Assembly: GCF_041912895.1 (NCBI RefSeq)
Contig: NZ_JAYSGI010000002.1
Span: forward strand, 372,001 to 436,000
Direction: 5' to 3'
DNA: 64,000 bases
Source: Pelagerythrobacter sp041912895
Lineage (GTDB): Bacteria > Pseudomonadota > Alphaproteobacteria > Sphingomonadales > Sphingomonadaceae
In this document: one piece after another, positions 43,640 to 52,295 of the stretch
Layout of the letters: each line of letters opens with the position of its first letter
How positions within the stretch are numbered: the first letter of the stretch is position 1
Notes under the pieces: model-generated
The model's database searches: none
The model's input: only the letters and a program-made list of their open reading frames with translations
Told to the model about the DNA's origin: nothing
Made by a program: the position numbers and the translations under genes

Positions 43640-45149
43640 CGGAATACACCCCAGGGTTGACGGTAAAGTTTGCCGCCTTCCTGCCTGGCGTATTTCCTTC
43701 ACGGTCCGGTGAGGGCCTGATCCAATCCGCTTCGACCAGCTGCGAAAGTGCTGCCTCCAGATCGTCGGCCTTTTTCGGACCGGGATAGCCGGCGGCGCGG
43801 CGCATGGTTCGGGCGTTGAACTGCCTCTGTCCCATGCGAAGAATATGCTTGGCCAGCACGGCTGCATCGCGCTCGGCCTGCGGCAAAGCCGCATCGCCAT
43901 ACGTGCGCAGCGCCATCGGCTTGGCATATTCCTCGACGAAATCGGCGGCGAGCATGACCGTTCGGGCACTGATCGTCGCGGGCTCGGCTCCCTCGCCTCG
44001 ATCGGCCCATTGCAGGAGCTCGATGATCAACGAAAGGCGAAGCACCACGCCCTTCATCTTTCCGCAGAAGTTCTTGAACAGGGATCCGCTGTCATCGAGA
44101 TCAGCATCGTTGTCGCGTGCCCACTCATCGAACGCATCAGCGGCATCAGAAGCGAGTGTGAGAACACGAGCAGTGTTGTTACCATCCTCCCCTTGCGCCC
44201 AAGCGAGACCATCCAGCCGACGATACATCGCCTCCAGCCTGCGCTCATCGCCGCATCGCGAGGGACGGCGGAACGGCCGCGGTTCGGGCCATGCCAACAG
44301 GAATCGGGACAACAGCCCGTCGTCAGCACCCGCAATCAGATCAGCCATCTTGTCGGGCTGAATGCCTCCAGATACCGACACGCCGGAAAACGCGATCGAT
44401 ATCGGATTGTCCTGGCCTTTCCTGTCGATGACAAACGGTCGGCCGCCGAACGCCTCGATCCAGAACTGCCGCCCTCCAGGGGCGTAGCGATCGAAGCTTG
44501 CCAGCCAGCCGGAGAGTTCATCACGATAGTGAAGCGTGCCGGCTGGGTTGCCGGCGAGGATCGAAGCCATCGCTTCCGGCGTCACGTCCTTCACCACCAT
44601 GCGCCGCCGCTGGGGCTTGTCGGGGTCGACAGCGTCATCAGGCATGCGGGGAGTGCCGATACCCTCCTTGGTCGCTGCCTTGACTGCCTCTTGCCACTGG
44701 CTGCGCTCCGCCTTGGCGCGCTCGACATCGCCCGACCAGTCTTGCAGCGCGTCCACGTGCAACCCGCGATACTCTTCCTCGAGGCGCTTGAATGGTCCCT
44801 CCATCACGCACTCGAGCCCCGACGACTTGTTGGACGAGGGATCGCCAACGCCAGCTACCCAGAGGATCGCTGGCTCACGCCACTGCGGAATGTTTGCATA
44901 AGGCTGGACCTTGCGCTTTCCCCCGATCAAAGAGGCAGCCGACGCCAGCAAGCTAAGTGCAGGATAGTCAGGCGCCGAACCTGCGCCCTCGGCAAACCCC
45001 TCAATCATCAGCCACAGGTCGCCGAACATATCGCCAGGCATGGCGACGGCGCGACGCCTACCCGCTGTCAGAACGGACATATCGGGCGCCGGCCAGATGC
45101 TCACTGGCTCGGCACTTGCGAATGCCTCTTTCATGGTCGCTGCAGTCAT
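43632..45149 (-). CDS. DUF3987 protein (primase-associated helicase-like)
   Basis: 505 residues of the DUF3987 family that accompanies Toprim primases in phages and mobile elements. Walker-like GVGDPSSNKSSGLE near residue 83, then LHYRDELSGWLASFDRYAPGGRQFWIEAFGG and DGLLSRFLLAWPEP typical of the family. Probably the replicative helicase-like partner. ATGA overlap with the primase gene. Confidence 0.87.
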   Translation of the reverse strand: MTAATMKEAFASAEPVSIWPAPDMSVLTAGRRRAVAMPGDMFGDLWLMIEGFAEGAGSAPDYPALSLLASAASLIGGKRKVQPYANIPQWREPAILWVAGVGDPSSNKSSGLECVMEGPFKRLEEEYRGLHVDALQDWSGDVERAKAERSQWQEAVKAATKEGIGTPRMPDDAVDPDKPQRRRMVVKDVTPEAMASILAGNPAGTLHYRDELSGWLASFDRYAPGGRQFWIEAFGGRPFVIDRKGQDNPISIAFSGVSVSGGIQPDKMADLIAGADDGLLSRFLLAWPEPRPFRRPSRCGDERRLEAMYRRLDGLAWAQGEDGNNTARVLTLASDAADAFDEWARDNDADLDDSGSLFKNFCGKMKGVVLRLSLIIELLQWADRGEGAEPATISARTVMLAADFVEEYAKPMALRTYGDAALPQAERDAAVLAKHILRMGQRQFNARTMRRAAGYPGPKKADDLEAALSQLVEADWIRPSPDREGNTPGRKAANFTVNPGVYSDG

Positions 45150-46087
45150 GCGCGCCCCCTCAATTCGTCGTTGAAATCCTTGTGCGGCGCGACCGGAAAA
45201 AATGTCCGGGTCGCTAACCCGCGCTCGGCAAATGCCTGTGCCGCCTTTGCTGCCGCCAACCGCCCCGCATGATCTCCATCTCCCCCGACCGCGACCACTC
45301 GGACTTGATCGGGGAACCGCATCGAAGGCAGCATGGAGGCACCGGCCGCGGCCCACACCGAAACGCCGAGTTCCTGTTGCAGAGTCAGCCCGTCCTCGAG
45401 ACCCTCGCATACCACCATCTTGGCGGCGGCTGGGCCAAGGCGGATCGCACCGCTCGACACACGGCCGAGCGACAGCTTGGGCTTCGGAACATCGGCCTTT
45501 CCTCGCCCATCATCGGCAAGGTAGGTGCGCTGGATGCCTTGGAGCGGTCCACCTGGCGAAGATACGCAGGCCACGAGACAGGGGTATTCCCGACCTCGGC
45601 GACCATACGGCAGGCGAGCAAACCGCAGGTTGAGCGGCGCATCGATCCGAATTCCTCGCCACCGCAGATAGGCCTCCGCAGGTGTGCCATCGACGGGATC
45701 AGCAGCGCGCCAGATCGTTCGGGCTTCATCCACCCGATCGCTTACGTCGTTGGCAGGTGGCAAGCGGGGCACATCGACTTTCGGGACATTCCCACCGGTC
45801 AACATGGCGGCTGCCTCGACAAGCCCGACGCCATGCATCGCCCCGACGAAATCCAGAACATCGCCATGCGCGCCGCAGCCGAAGCATTGGTAGCGTTTGC
45901 CGTCGTCGAAGACCGTAAAGCTCGGCGTGCGATCGCTATGGAATGGGCAACATGCCTTCCATTCCTTTCCGGCGCGGATTAATTTGACGCCAACACCAGC
46001 CGCCACTGCAGAGAGCGGATGATCGACGCGGATTTGGTCGAGATCGAGAGTGCGCTTTGCCCGGCTGGCACGATGAACGGCGCTCAT
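45146..46087 (-). CDS. CHC2 zinc-finger / Toprim DNA primase
   Basis: 313 residues. N-terminal CHC2 zinc finger (CCPFHSDRTPSF...YQCFGCGAHGDVLDF, about 46-80), a linker, and a Toprim domain with Glu in VVCEGLEDG and DxD in GGDGDHAG. It lacks the full DnaG catalytic length, as usual for element-encoded primases. Coupled on both sides by ATGA overlaps; initiates element replication with the DUF3987 protein. Confidence 0.9.
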   Translation of the reverse strand: MSAVHRASRAKRTLDLDQIRVDHPLSAVAAGVGVKLIRAGKEWKACCPFHSDRTPSFTVFDDGKRYQCFGCGAHGDVLDFVGAMHGVGLVEAAAMLTGGNVPKVDVPRLPPANDVSDRVDEARTIWRAADPVDGTPAEAYLRWRGIRIDAPLNLRFARLPYGRRGREYPCLVACVSSPGGPLQGIQRTYLADDGRGKADVPKPKLSLGRVSSGAIRLGPAAAKMVVCEGLEDGLTLQQELGVSVWAAAGASMLPSMRFPDQVRVVAVGGDGDHAGRLAAAKAAQAFAERGLATRTFFPVAPHKDFNDELRGRA

Positions 46088-46347
46088 TGCCCCAGCCTCC
46101 GGTCATGCGCGCGGGCGAGGCGGTCGAGCCAGAAACGCTGCCCTGGCGACAATTCACCCTCGTGGACCGCGATGGCCTGCAAAAGCCGCGCGTCGGCATT
46201 GCTCAAACCCTCGCGACCTCGGAGGATTTGCAAGGCCGTATGTTGGTCCAAGGAGACAAACCGCATTCCGGTGTCTGGCACCGGATAGAACCAGCTACCG
46301 TCCCAAGGTTGAAGCGCACGGGCGAGATCGGGATCGTGTGCGGTCAT
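46084..46347 (-). CDS. hypothetical protein in the replication operon
   Basis: 87 residues: WFYPVPDTGMRFVSLDQHTALQIL then a helical half (LSPGQRFWLDRLARAHDRRLGQ). No family known. Overlaps both neighbours by 4 bp. Confidence 0.65.
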   Translation of the reverse strand: MTAHDPDLARALQPWDGSWFYPVPDTGMRFVSLDQHTALQILRGREGLSNADARLLQAIAVHEGELSPGQRFWLDRLARAHDRRLGQ

Positions 46348-46727
46348 TTCGCACCGTCCCGGCCGACCTTGGCCAATGCGTTGGGTTTCCGTTCGCTATC
46401 GTTGCGTGCGAAGGCAGCCATTGCCTGCGTCCACATTGCGTCGGCGTCAGTGCGAGATAGCTTTCCGCGACCAGCAAAGCCGCCACCGTTAAGCCAGTCG
46501 CTTGCATCGGTCGGAAGGCATCTGCGCCCGATGTCCCATCGATTGCGCGCCGACCACAAGGCATCCTCGAAGCGTTGCAGTTCCGAACCGTTCTCGCTAA
46601 GTTGATCGCGCTCTACGCCGCCAAGCTGAGCACTCACATTGGAGCCGTTCGATCCCTTCCCCAAGGTCAGGATCGGGCGGCTTCGGCCTTTACGGTTGGC
46701 CGAAACACCATCCTTGATGTGCTTCAC
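46344..46727 (-). CDS. hypothetical protein in the replication operon
   Basis: 127 residues; N-terminus polar/basic, middle LSENGSELQRFEDALWSARNRWDIG, C-terminus helical. Unknown. It starts 3 bp after the HTH gene's stop. Confidence 0.6.
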   Translation of the reverse strand: MKHIKDGVSANRKGRSRPILTLGKGSNGSNVSAQLGGVERDQLSENGSELQRFEDALWSARNRWDIGRRCLPTDASDWLNGGGFAGRGKLSRTDADAMWTQAMAAFARNDSERKPNALAKVGRDGAK

Positions 46728-46730
46728 CGG

Positions 46731-46898
46731 TCACGCGACCTCGCCAAGCATGGCGCGGATGCTCTTGGTCTTAACCAGCGTTCGACGGCCAACCTTTACA
46801 GTTTCGAGCTTACCGTCGCTGATCAGCGCGTAGATGGTGGTAGTACCTAGTCCGGTCGCCCTCTTGGCGCCTTCGATCGTCGTAGTGATAGGTTCCAT
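46731..46898 (-). CDS. excisionase/AlpA-like winged-HTH protein
   Basis: 55 residues: IEGAKRATGLGTTTIYALISDGKLETVKVGRRTLVKTKSIRAML, a MerR-type helix-turn-helix as in Xis and AlpA proteins. It probably binds the repeat-rich DNA just upstream and either directs excision or activates the replication operon it heads. Confidence 0.82.
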   Translation of the reverse strand: MEPITTTIEGAKRATGLGTTTIYALISDGKLETVKVGRRTLVKTKSIRAMLGEVA

Positions 46899-46952
46899 TG
46901 TCGCCTCCAATTTCGCTGGAAAGCCAGCGGGCGACAGCGAAATTGTCAGGAC

Positions 46953-47012
46953 CGAAACGCGCAGGGAAACACGCGCTGCGCGCACAACACGCGCATTTCT
47001 ACGCGCGTTTCG
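46953..47012. promoter_or_regulatory. inverted and direct repeats upstream of the HTH gene
   Basis: A 10-bp perfect inverted repeat CGAAACGCGC (46953-46962) / GCGCGTTTCG (47003-47012). It encloses two direct copies of AACACGCGC 18 bp apart (46968-46976, 46986-46994) and a related ACGCGC. Likely the binding array of the adjacent HTH protein. Confidence 0.5.
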
Positions 47013-48267
47013 CCGGCCTCCCGGTCATGCCTTTGGTATTGCGACATTCAGACCAGAAGTCGCGAAAGGCTTGGTTGCCCCAACCATGTTCAGCAAACTG
47101 CGGCTTGAACACTTTGCGCCAAGCTTCTTCCCGATTTGCAATTGGGCAGGCGGCGATTTCAGCCTTCATCTTCTCCGGGCTCCAACGCTCTGGGGTCGGT
47201 GCCGGATCCACGGGACCAGATAGGCCCGTCTCGCCGAACGCGACAATCATTTCGTCCCGCGGGAAGCATACGTCGTAGAAAAAAGTCACCCGTTTCGTGT
47301 CATCGAGAAAGTCCCAGAACTGCTCACGATAGCCGGCTTTTGTAAGATCGCTGGTGCGCCCGCTATCAATCTCCGCGCCGTACCAAGCAGACAATTCGAT
47401 CACTTCAGGAGGAGTGTCGAGGCTACGACGCCCTAACGCCGAGACGGCGCGATTGTTGATTGCGCGCAGCAAGGGCTCCTCTAAGCCTGAGAGTTTTTGG
47501 AAATCGAACTTCCTGGACTCACCGAAGATCGCGCTGTAAACGCTACTGACTGCTGCGATAGCGATGTGCTCTGCGATGCTCCCCCCGATTCGAGGGTAGC
47601 CGTCTAAGACCATCACTGCAGCTGTCACAGCACGCGCCCGCGCCTCGTGAGGCTGGCTGTAGGCCAATGCGAGTGACCAGGGCCAGAAAGGCTTATCTAG
47701 CCATTCTTTAAGGCGCACCTGATCTCCGACAATCGCTTGCGCTTCGCGGGCGTCAGCGGATGACCTTTTCTCGCTCTTGATGCGCTCAGTCTCGATGTGC
47801 GTATCAGTCCACTCGTGAAATTGTCGCTGAGAAAGTAGAATGGGTTGGTCGTACATCGAAGGATGCTCTCCCGATTGAGGGTCCCATTTCTGGAGCGATA
47901 GGTTGGAGAGGCGATCCTGCTTTTCGTGAAAGAAATACGGGCGCGGTATCCGCCAAATTGTATGATTATCTGCCCGTTGAACGTAAGCTTCGAGCGAGCC
48001 TAATCGCAGACCGTTCAGGATCGCCTGATCGGCGAGCCCGTATGGAGCCAGCTTCCTCTTGATCGCTGCCGTGTCAGATGCCGATAAGAGACGTTCACCG
48101 ACGCGTAGTTGTCGACCTTCACCGTTCGGGTTTGCGAACGCATCGTTTTCGTTTGTGCGTCGACTGAGGTTCCCCCTCAATCCTTGCGCAAGCTGATTAA
48201 TCGCATCCTCGAGGCCGATCGAAGGGCTGATGGATTCCAAAGAGGCCGGGATAAAACGAGGTGTCAT
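46999..48267 (-). CDS. hypothetical cargo protein coupled to the integrase
   Basis: 422 residues with no recognised domain. Mostly helical, with Trp/Phe-rich patches (LKEWLDKPFWPWSLALAYSQPHEARARAV; YREQFWDFLDDTKRVTFFYDVCFP). No signal, membrane helix or catalytic motif identified. Its ATG overlaps the integrase TGA (ATGA), so it is co-expressed with integration. Candidate accessory or defence gene, without direct evidence. Confidence 0.65.
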   Translation of the reverse strand: MTPRFIPASLESISPSIGLEDAINQLAQGLRGNLSRRTNENDAFANPNGEGRQLRVGERLLSASDTAAIKRKLAPYGLADQAILNGLRLGSLEAYVQRADNHTIWRIPRPYFFHEKQDRLSNLSLQKWDPQSGEHPSMYDQPILLSQRQFHEWTDTHIETERIKSEKRSSADAREAQAIVGDQVRLKEWLDKPFWPWSLALAYSQPHEARARAVTAAVMVLDGYPRIGGSIAEHIAIAAVSSVYSAIFGESRKFDFQKLSGLEEPLLRAINNRAVSALGRRSLDTPPEVIELSAWYGAEIDSGRTSDLTKAGYREQFWDFLDDTKRVTFFYDVCFPRDEMIVAFGETGLSGPVDPAPTPERWSPEKMKAEIAACPIANREEAWRKVFKPQFAEHGWGNQAFRDFWSECRNTKGMTGRPAKRA

Positions 48268-49403
48268 ACTAGGTGGCGCCCCCATGCATCGAGAAGCTTT
48301 CGGCGCATTTCTACAAATTTCGTCCGCTTATAGGCGCGGATGACCTTGTCCGGCACGGCGTGCGCCAGCGCTGCTTCCACCACGGGTTCGGGTATCTCTG
48401 GCATTCTCTCGGCGGCCCAGTCACAAAATGAACTTCGAAACCCGTGCACGTCCCATGGCAGGCCAGCGTCGCGAAGCACCTTATTCATGGTCATGTTCGA
48501 GAGCGGAGCGCCACGGCGGCTGGGAAATACAAGCGCCTCAGGCTTCACGTCCGATGCCTCTTTGATCTGCTCGATCAGACTGACCGCTGGAGCGTTTAGC
48601 GTGACCGTATGAGCTCTCCGCTCCTTCATGATTTCAGGCGGCCGGTTCCAGTTGCGTTTGGCAAGGTCCAGCTGTCCCCATCGGGCAAAACGAACTTCCC
48701 CGGGGCGAGCGGCAGTGAATATCAGGAGAAGAAGTGCTCGACGCCCATTTGTGGGCGCACCGGCCTCCAGCTTGCTGACGAATGCCGGAACTTCCGAATA
48801 CGGCATCGCAGCGAAGTTTCCTCCTGCCGGCTGGCGAGGAAGCCCGACAGTCACTGCGCGGCTCGGCGCTTCGGTTGACCGCCAGCCTTTGGACTGGGAG
48901 AAGTTCAAGACCTGGCCTATCCGCATGCGGACTTTTCGGGCCAGCTCGGGCTTGCTGGTCCAGATGGGCGTCAACACCGAGAGGATGTCCGACGCCTCGA
49001 CCGTGTCGACCCGCAATCCTCCGATTTTGGGATAGGCATATGTCTCGAGCGACTTGAGAAAGGCAGCCGCGTTCTTCTCGACCCAGCCGGACTTTAGCGC
49101 TTCATGCGTTTCCGCGGTGGCTTCCTTGAATGTCGGTGTGGGCCGACGGTCGCGATCCCGCTCAACCACCGGATCACGACCATTGAGGGCGTGCTTTCGA
49201 AGCTCCGCTGCCTTCTCCCGCGCCTCCGCTAGCGAGAGCGCCGCGATCGATCCGAGCCCTATATCTCGGCGCTTTCCATCCTTCTGGACGCGAAGCAGCC
49301 AAGACTTGGCGCCAGATGGTTTGACGAGCAGATAGAGCCCGGCCCCATCGCCATGGCGACCAGGCTTCGCATGCTGAACCGACTTCGCTGACAGTTTCGC
49401 CAC
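48264..49403 (-). CDS. int: P4-type tyrosine integrase
   Basis: 379 residues. N-terminal arm-binding domain (DUF4102-like: AKPGRHGDGAGLYLLVKPSG), SAM-like core-binding domain, and catalytic domain with Arg in ARPGEVRFARW, HGFR, AH and the nucleophile Tyr in IRAYKRTKF. Start GTG 49403 with GGGAG. The gene lies at the end far from the tRNA, 5' end facing attR. It would recombine the 20-bp att repeats. Confidence 0.95.
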   Translation of the reverse strand: MAKLSAKSVQHAKPGRHGDGAGLYLLVKPSGAKSWLLRVQKDGKRRDIGLGSIAALSLAEAREKAAELRKHALNGRDPVVERDRDRRPTPTFKEATAETHEALKSGWVEKNAAAFLKSLETYAYPKIGGLRVDTVEASDILSVLTPIWTSKPELARKVRMRIGQVLNFSQSKGWRSTEAPSRAVTVGLPRQPAGGNFAAMPYSEVPAFVSKLEAGAPTNGRRALLLLIFTAARPGEVRFARWGQLDLAKRNWNRPPEIMKERRAHTVTLNAPAVSLIEQIKEASDVKPEALVFPSRRGAPLSNMTMNKVLRDAGLPWDVHGFRSSFCDWAAERMPEIPEPVVEAALAHAVPDKVIRAYKRTKFVEMRRKLLDAWGRHLV

Positions 49404-49545
49404 GTTGCTCCCTCATTCGTTCCCACACGATAGCGCGGTTGCTGGCGAAAGCCAACGAACGAATGCGAAACATACATAGGACGTCTGTTCCGCCAATCCT
49501 TGGCAATTCGGAGGCCAGCGAAAAGTGGCGAATGACTAGTTATAG

Positions 49546-49565
49546 TCCTGTCGGGTGCGCCATTT
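49546..49565 (+). repeat. attR, duplicated tRNA-Arg 3' end
   Basis: Exact 20-bp copy of 23454-23473, without the rest of the tRNA. A 9-bp inverted repeat CATTCGTTC (49414-49422) / GAACGAATG (49457-49465) between it and int may be an integrase or Xis arm site. Confidence 0.92.
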
Positions 49566-49593
49566 TCCTGCCGATTGCCGCAGATCGCGTCGT

Positions 49594-50727
49594 TCAGGTG
49601 CGCAGCGTGGTCCATTTTGCCGAGCCGGCGCTGTTTTCGATCATCGCTTCGATGAAGGCCATCGTGCGCAGGCCTTCGGCGGCGGTGGGGAATGCGGGGC
49701 CGGCGCCGTCGCGCACGGCACGGCCGAAGCTGCGATAGAGGTTGGCGAAGGCTTCGATATAGCCTTCGGGGTGCCCAGCGGGCGTGCGCAGTTTCGCGGT
49801 CGTCGCGGGGTCGAGGCCGGGGCCGCCGGCGCGGACGATCTCGGCCGGGCGGTCGAGCCAGCGCAGCGTCAGCGTGTTCGGCTCCATCTGCGACCAGTCG
49901 AGCCCGCCGTGCTCGCCGTGAATGCGCAGCCGCAGCCCGTTCTCCTCGCCCGCGGCGACCTGCGTGGCGGTGAGCGTGCCGCGCGCGCCGCCCGCGAAGC
50001 GCAGCAGCGCGGCGGCATCGTCGTCGAGGCGGCGGCCGGGAACGTGCGTGGCGAGATCGCCACAGAGCGATTCGACCACCAGCCCGGAGACGTGTTCTGC
50101 CAGGTGAAACGCGTGCGTACCGATGTCGCCGAGGCACCCGCCCAGCCCCGCGCGCGCGGGGTCGGTGCGCCATTCGGCCTGCTTGTTGCCCTCGCTGTCG
50201 ATCGGGCGGCTCAGCCAGCCCTGCGAATACTCGACCTGCACCAGCCTTATGCGGCCGAAATCGCCCCGCGCCACGCGCAGCCGCGCTTCCTCGACCAGCG
50301 GATAGCCGCTGTAGGTGAACGCCAGCCCGTAGCGCTTGCCGCTGCGCGTCGCCGCCGCGTCGACCGCCTTCGCTTCGGCGAGATCGAGCGCCATCGGCTT
50401 TTCGCAGAACACGTGGAAGCCCGCCTCGAGCGCGGCGATCGCCATCGGCCCGTGGAGGTGGTTGGGCGTGACGATCGCGAGCGCTTCCATCCGCTCGTCC
50501 GCGGGCAGCGCGGCTTCGGATTGCAGCAAGGCCTCGAGTGTCGGGTAGGCGCGGTCGACGCCGATCGCCGCGGCGCTGCGCCGGTTGCGCTCCGCATCAC
50601 TGCTGAACGCCCCGCACACCAGCGCGAATTCGCCATCGAGCGCCGCGGCCATGCGATGGACCTCGCCGATGAAGGCGCCCTCGCCGCCGCCGACCATGCC
50701 GTAGCGGACCTTCGAAATCGCACCCAT
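49594..50727 (-). CDS. Gfo/Idh/MocA-family oxidoreductase
   Basis: 377 residues. N-terminal Rossmann segment RYGMVGGGEGAFIGEVHR and the catalytic-region EKPMAL (Lys of CEKP), followed by the C-terminal alpha/beta domain with GGCLGDIGTHAFHLAEHVSG. No signal peptide, so cytoplasmic. In 3-keto-glycoside pathways such enzymes reduce or oxidise keto sugars. It diverges from the cytochrome c gene across a 21-bp palindrome. Confidence 0.9.
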   Translation of the reverse strand: MGAISKVRYGMVGGGEGAFIGEVHRMAAALDGEFALVCGAFSSDAERNRRSAAAIGVDRAYPTLEALLQSEAALPADERMEALAIVTPNHLHGPMAIAALEAGFHVFCEKPMALDLAEAKAVDAAATRSGKRYGLAFTYSGYPLVEEARLRVARGDFGRIRLVQVEYSQGWLSRPIDSEGNKQAEWRTDPARAGLGGCLGDIGTHAFHLAEHVSGLVVESLCGDLATHVPGRRLDDDAAALLRFAGGARGTLTATQVAAGEENGLRLRIHGEHGGLDWSQMEPNTLTLRWLDRPAEIVRAGGPGLDPATTAKLRTPAGHPEGYIEAFANLYRSFGRAVRDGAGPAFPTAAEGLRTMAFIEAMIENSAGSAKWTTLRT

Positions 50728-50746
50728 CGCCTCGGCTACTCCCTAT

Positions 50747-50767
50747 TTATGAAAATTGTTTGCATAA
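50747..50767. promoter_or_regulatory. 21-bp near-palindrome in divergent promoter region
   Basis: TTATG (50747-50751) and CATAA (50763-50767) enclose AAAATTGTTTG; 8 of 10 base pairs are symmetric across the site. Located between Gfo/Idh and cytochrome c genes; candidate operator. Confidence 0.5.
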
Positions 50768-50822
50768 TTCACCGCGGAACGGTTACATGGTCCGACCGGC
50801 TGTTTCCAGACGGGAGAGGATA

Positions 50823-51218
50823 ATGAAATTTCTGGTCGCCGCGCTACCCGCCGCGGCAGGATTGATTGGGCTGGCGCTTGGCGCGTCGCCCGTGGTGCAG
50901 GCCAATCCCGCCAAGGACCCCGGGGCGCAAGTCTTCGCCACCTGCCGCGCCTGCCATACGCTGGATTCTGGCGGCAGGAGCGCGATGGGCCCCAATCTCC
51001 ACGGTATGTTCGGCCGCAAGGCCGGCAGTGTCGCGGCGTTCAGGAACTATACCCCCGCGCTGAAGGCGTCGGGCATCCGCTGGGATGAAAAGACGCTCGA
51101 CGAATATCTGGCGAACCCGACCAAGATGGTCCCGGGCACGCGCATGGTGGTGCGCGTCGCCGATCCGGTGAAGCGCAAGCAGCTCATCGCCTATCTCAAG
51201 GCGGAAACCGCCAAGTGA
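50823..51218 (+). CDS. periplasmic class I cytochrome c
   Basis: 131 residues: signal peptide ending VVQANPA, haem-binding CRACH, distal Met in VPGTRMVV. Similar to mitochondrial-type c2 cytochromes. In this locus it is the expected electron acceptor of the GMC dehydrogenase. Its TGA overlaps the GTG of the next gene. Confidence 0.92.
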   Translation: MKFLVAALPAAAGLIGLALGASPVVQANPAKDPGAQVFATCRACHTLDSGGRSAMGPNLHGMFGRKAGSVAAFRNYTPALKASGIRWDEKTLDEYLANPTKMVPGTRMVVRVADPVKRKQLIAYLKAETAK

Positions 51219-52258
51219 GGGGCCCGGCCGTCTTCCTCGCCCAGTTCATGGGCGACGCCGCGCCGTTCGACACGCTGCCGTCCGCCGCACGCTGGATGGC
51301 CGAGGCGGGCTATGTCGGGGTTCAGGTGCCCACGTGGGACAGCCGCTGCATCGACCTGCAGCGCGCCGCCGAAAGTCAGGACTATTGCGACGAACTGGCC
51401 GGCATCTGCCGCGAGGCGGGGGTCGAGATCACCGAGCTTTCCACCCACTTGCAGGGCCAGCTCGTTGCCGTGCATCCGGCCTACGACGTCGCGTTCGACG
51501 GCTTCGCGCCCGAGGCGCTGCGCGGCAAGCCCGCCGAGCGCCAGGCCTGGGCGGTCGAGCAGCTCCACCTCGCGGCGAAGGCGAGCCGCCGGCTGGGGCT
51601 CGATGCCCACGCGACCTTTTCCGGCGCGCTGGCCTGGCCCTATCTCTATCCGTGGCCGCAACGCCCCGCCGGGCTGGTCGAGGAAGCCTTCGCCGAACTC
51701 GGCAAGCGCTGGCGGCCGATCCTCGACGCCTTCGACGAGGCGGGGGTCGATCTCGCCTACGAAATCCATCCGGGCGAGGACCTGCACGACGGTGCGACTT
51801 TCGAGCGCTTCCTCGCCGAAGTGGGCGATCATTCGCGCGCGAACATCCTCTACGACCCGAGCCATTTCGTGCTGCAGGCGCTCGACTACCTCCAGTTCAT
51901 CGACCTCTATCATGAGCGGATTTGCATGTTCCACGTGAAGGACGCGGAGCTTAATCCGAACGGCCGCTCGGGCGTCTACGGCGGCTACCAGGACTGGGTC
52001 GACCGGCCGGGACGGTTCCGCTCGCTGGGCGACGGGCAGGTCGACTTCGGCGGGATATTCTCGAAGCTGACGCAATACGGATACGCCGGCTGGGCGGTGC
52101 TCGAATGGGAATGCTGCCTCAAGCACCCGGAGGACGGCGCGCGCGAAGGCGCGCCGTTCATCGCGGCGTACATGATCCGCAAGGCGGACAAGGCGTTCGA
52201 CGATTTCGCGGGCGGCAGCGATCCGGCGCTCAACCGAAAGCTGCTGGGGCTGACCTGA
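51215..52258 (+). CDS. TIM-barrel sugar phosphate isomerase/epimerase family protein
   Basis: 347 residues, AP_endonuc_2/xylose-isomerase-like barrel. Metal-ligand-type segments: YEIHPGEDLHDG, YDPSHF, MFHVKDAEL and VLEWECC. No signal peptide, so cytoplasmic. GTG start at 51215. Likely acts on a keto or epimeric sugar from the pathway. Confidence 0.9.
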   Translation: MRGPAVFLAQFMGDAAPFDTLPSAARWMAEAGYVGVQVPTWDSRCIDLQRAAESQDYCDELAGICREAGVEITELSTHLQGQLVAVHPAYDVAFDGFAPEALRGKPAERQAWAVEQLHLAAKASRRLGLDAHATFSGALAWPYLYPWPQRPAGLVEEAFAELGKRWRPILDAFDEAGVDLAYEIHPGEDLHDGATFERFLAEVGDHSRANILYDPSHFVLQALDYLQFIDLYHERICMFHVKDAELNPNGRSGVYGGYQDWVDRPGRFRSLGDGQVDFGGIFSKLTQYGYAGWAVLEWECCLKHPEDGAREGAPFIAAYMIRKADKAFDDFAGGSDPALNRKLLGLT

Positions 52259-52295
52259 CGGCGAAAACGATAATTCCGAGGGGACTGGACGGGTG

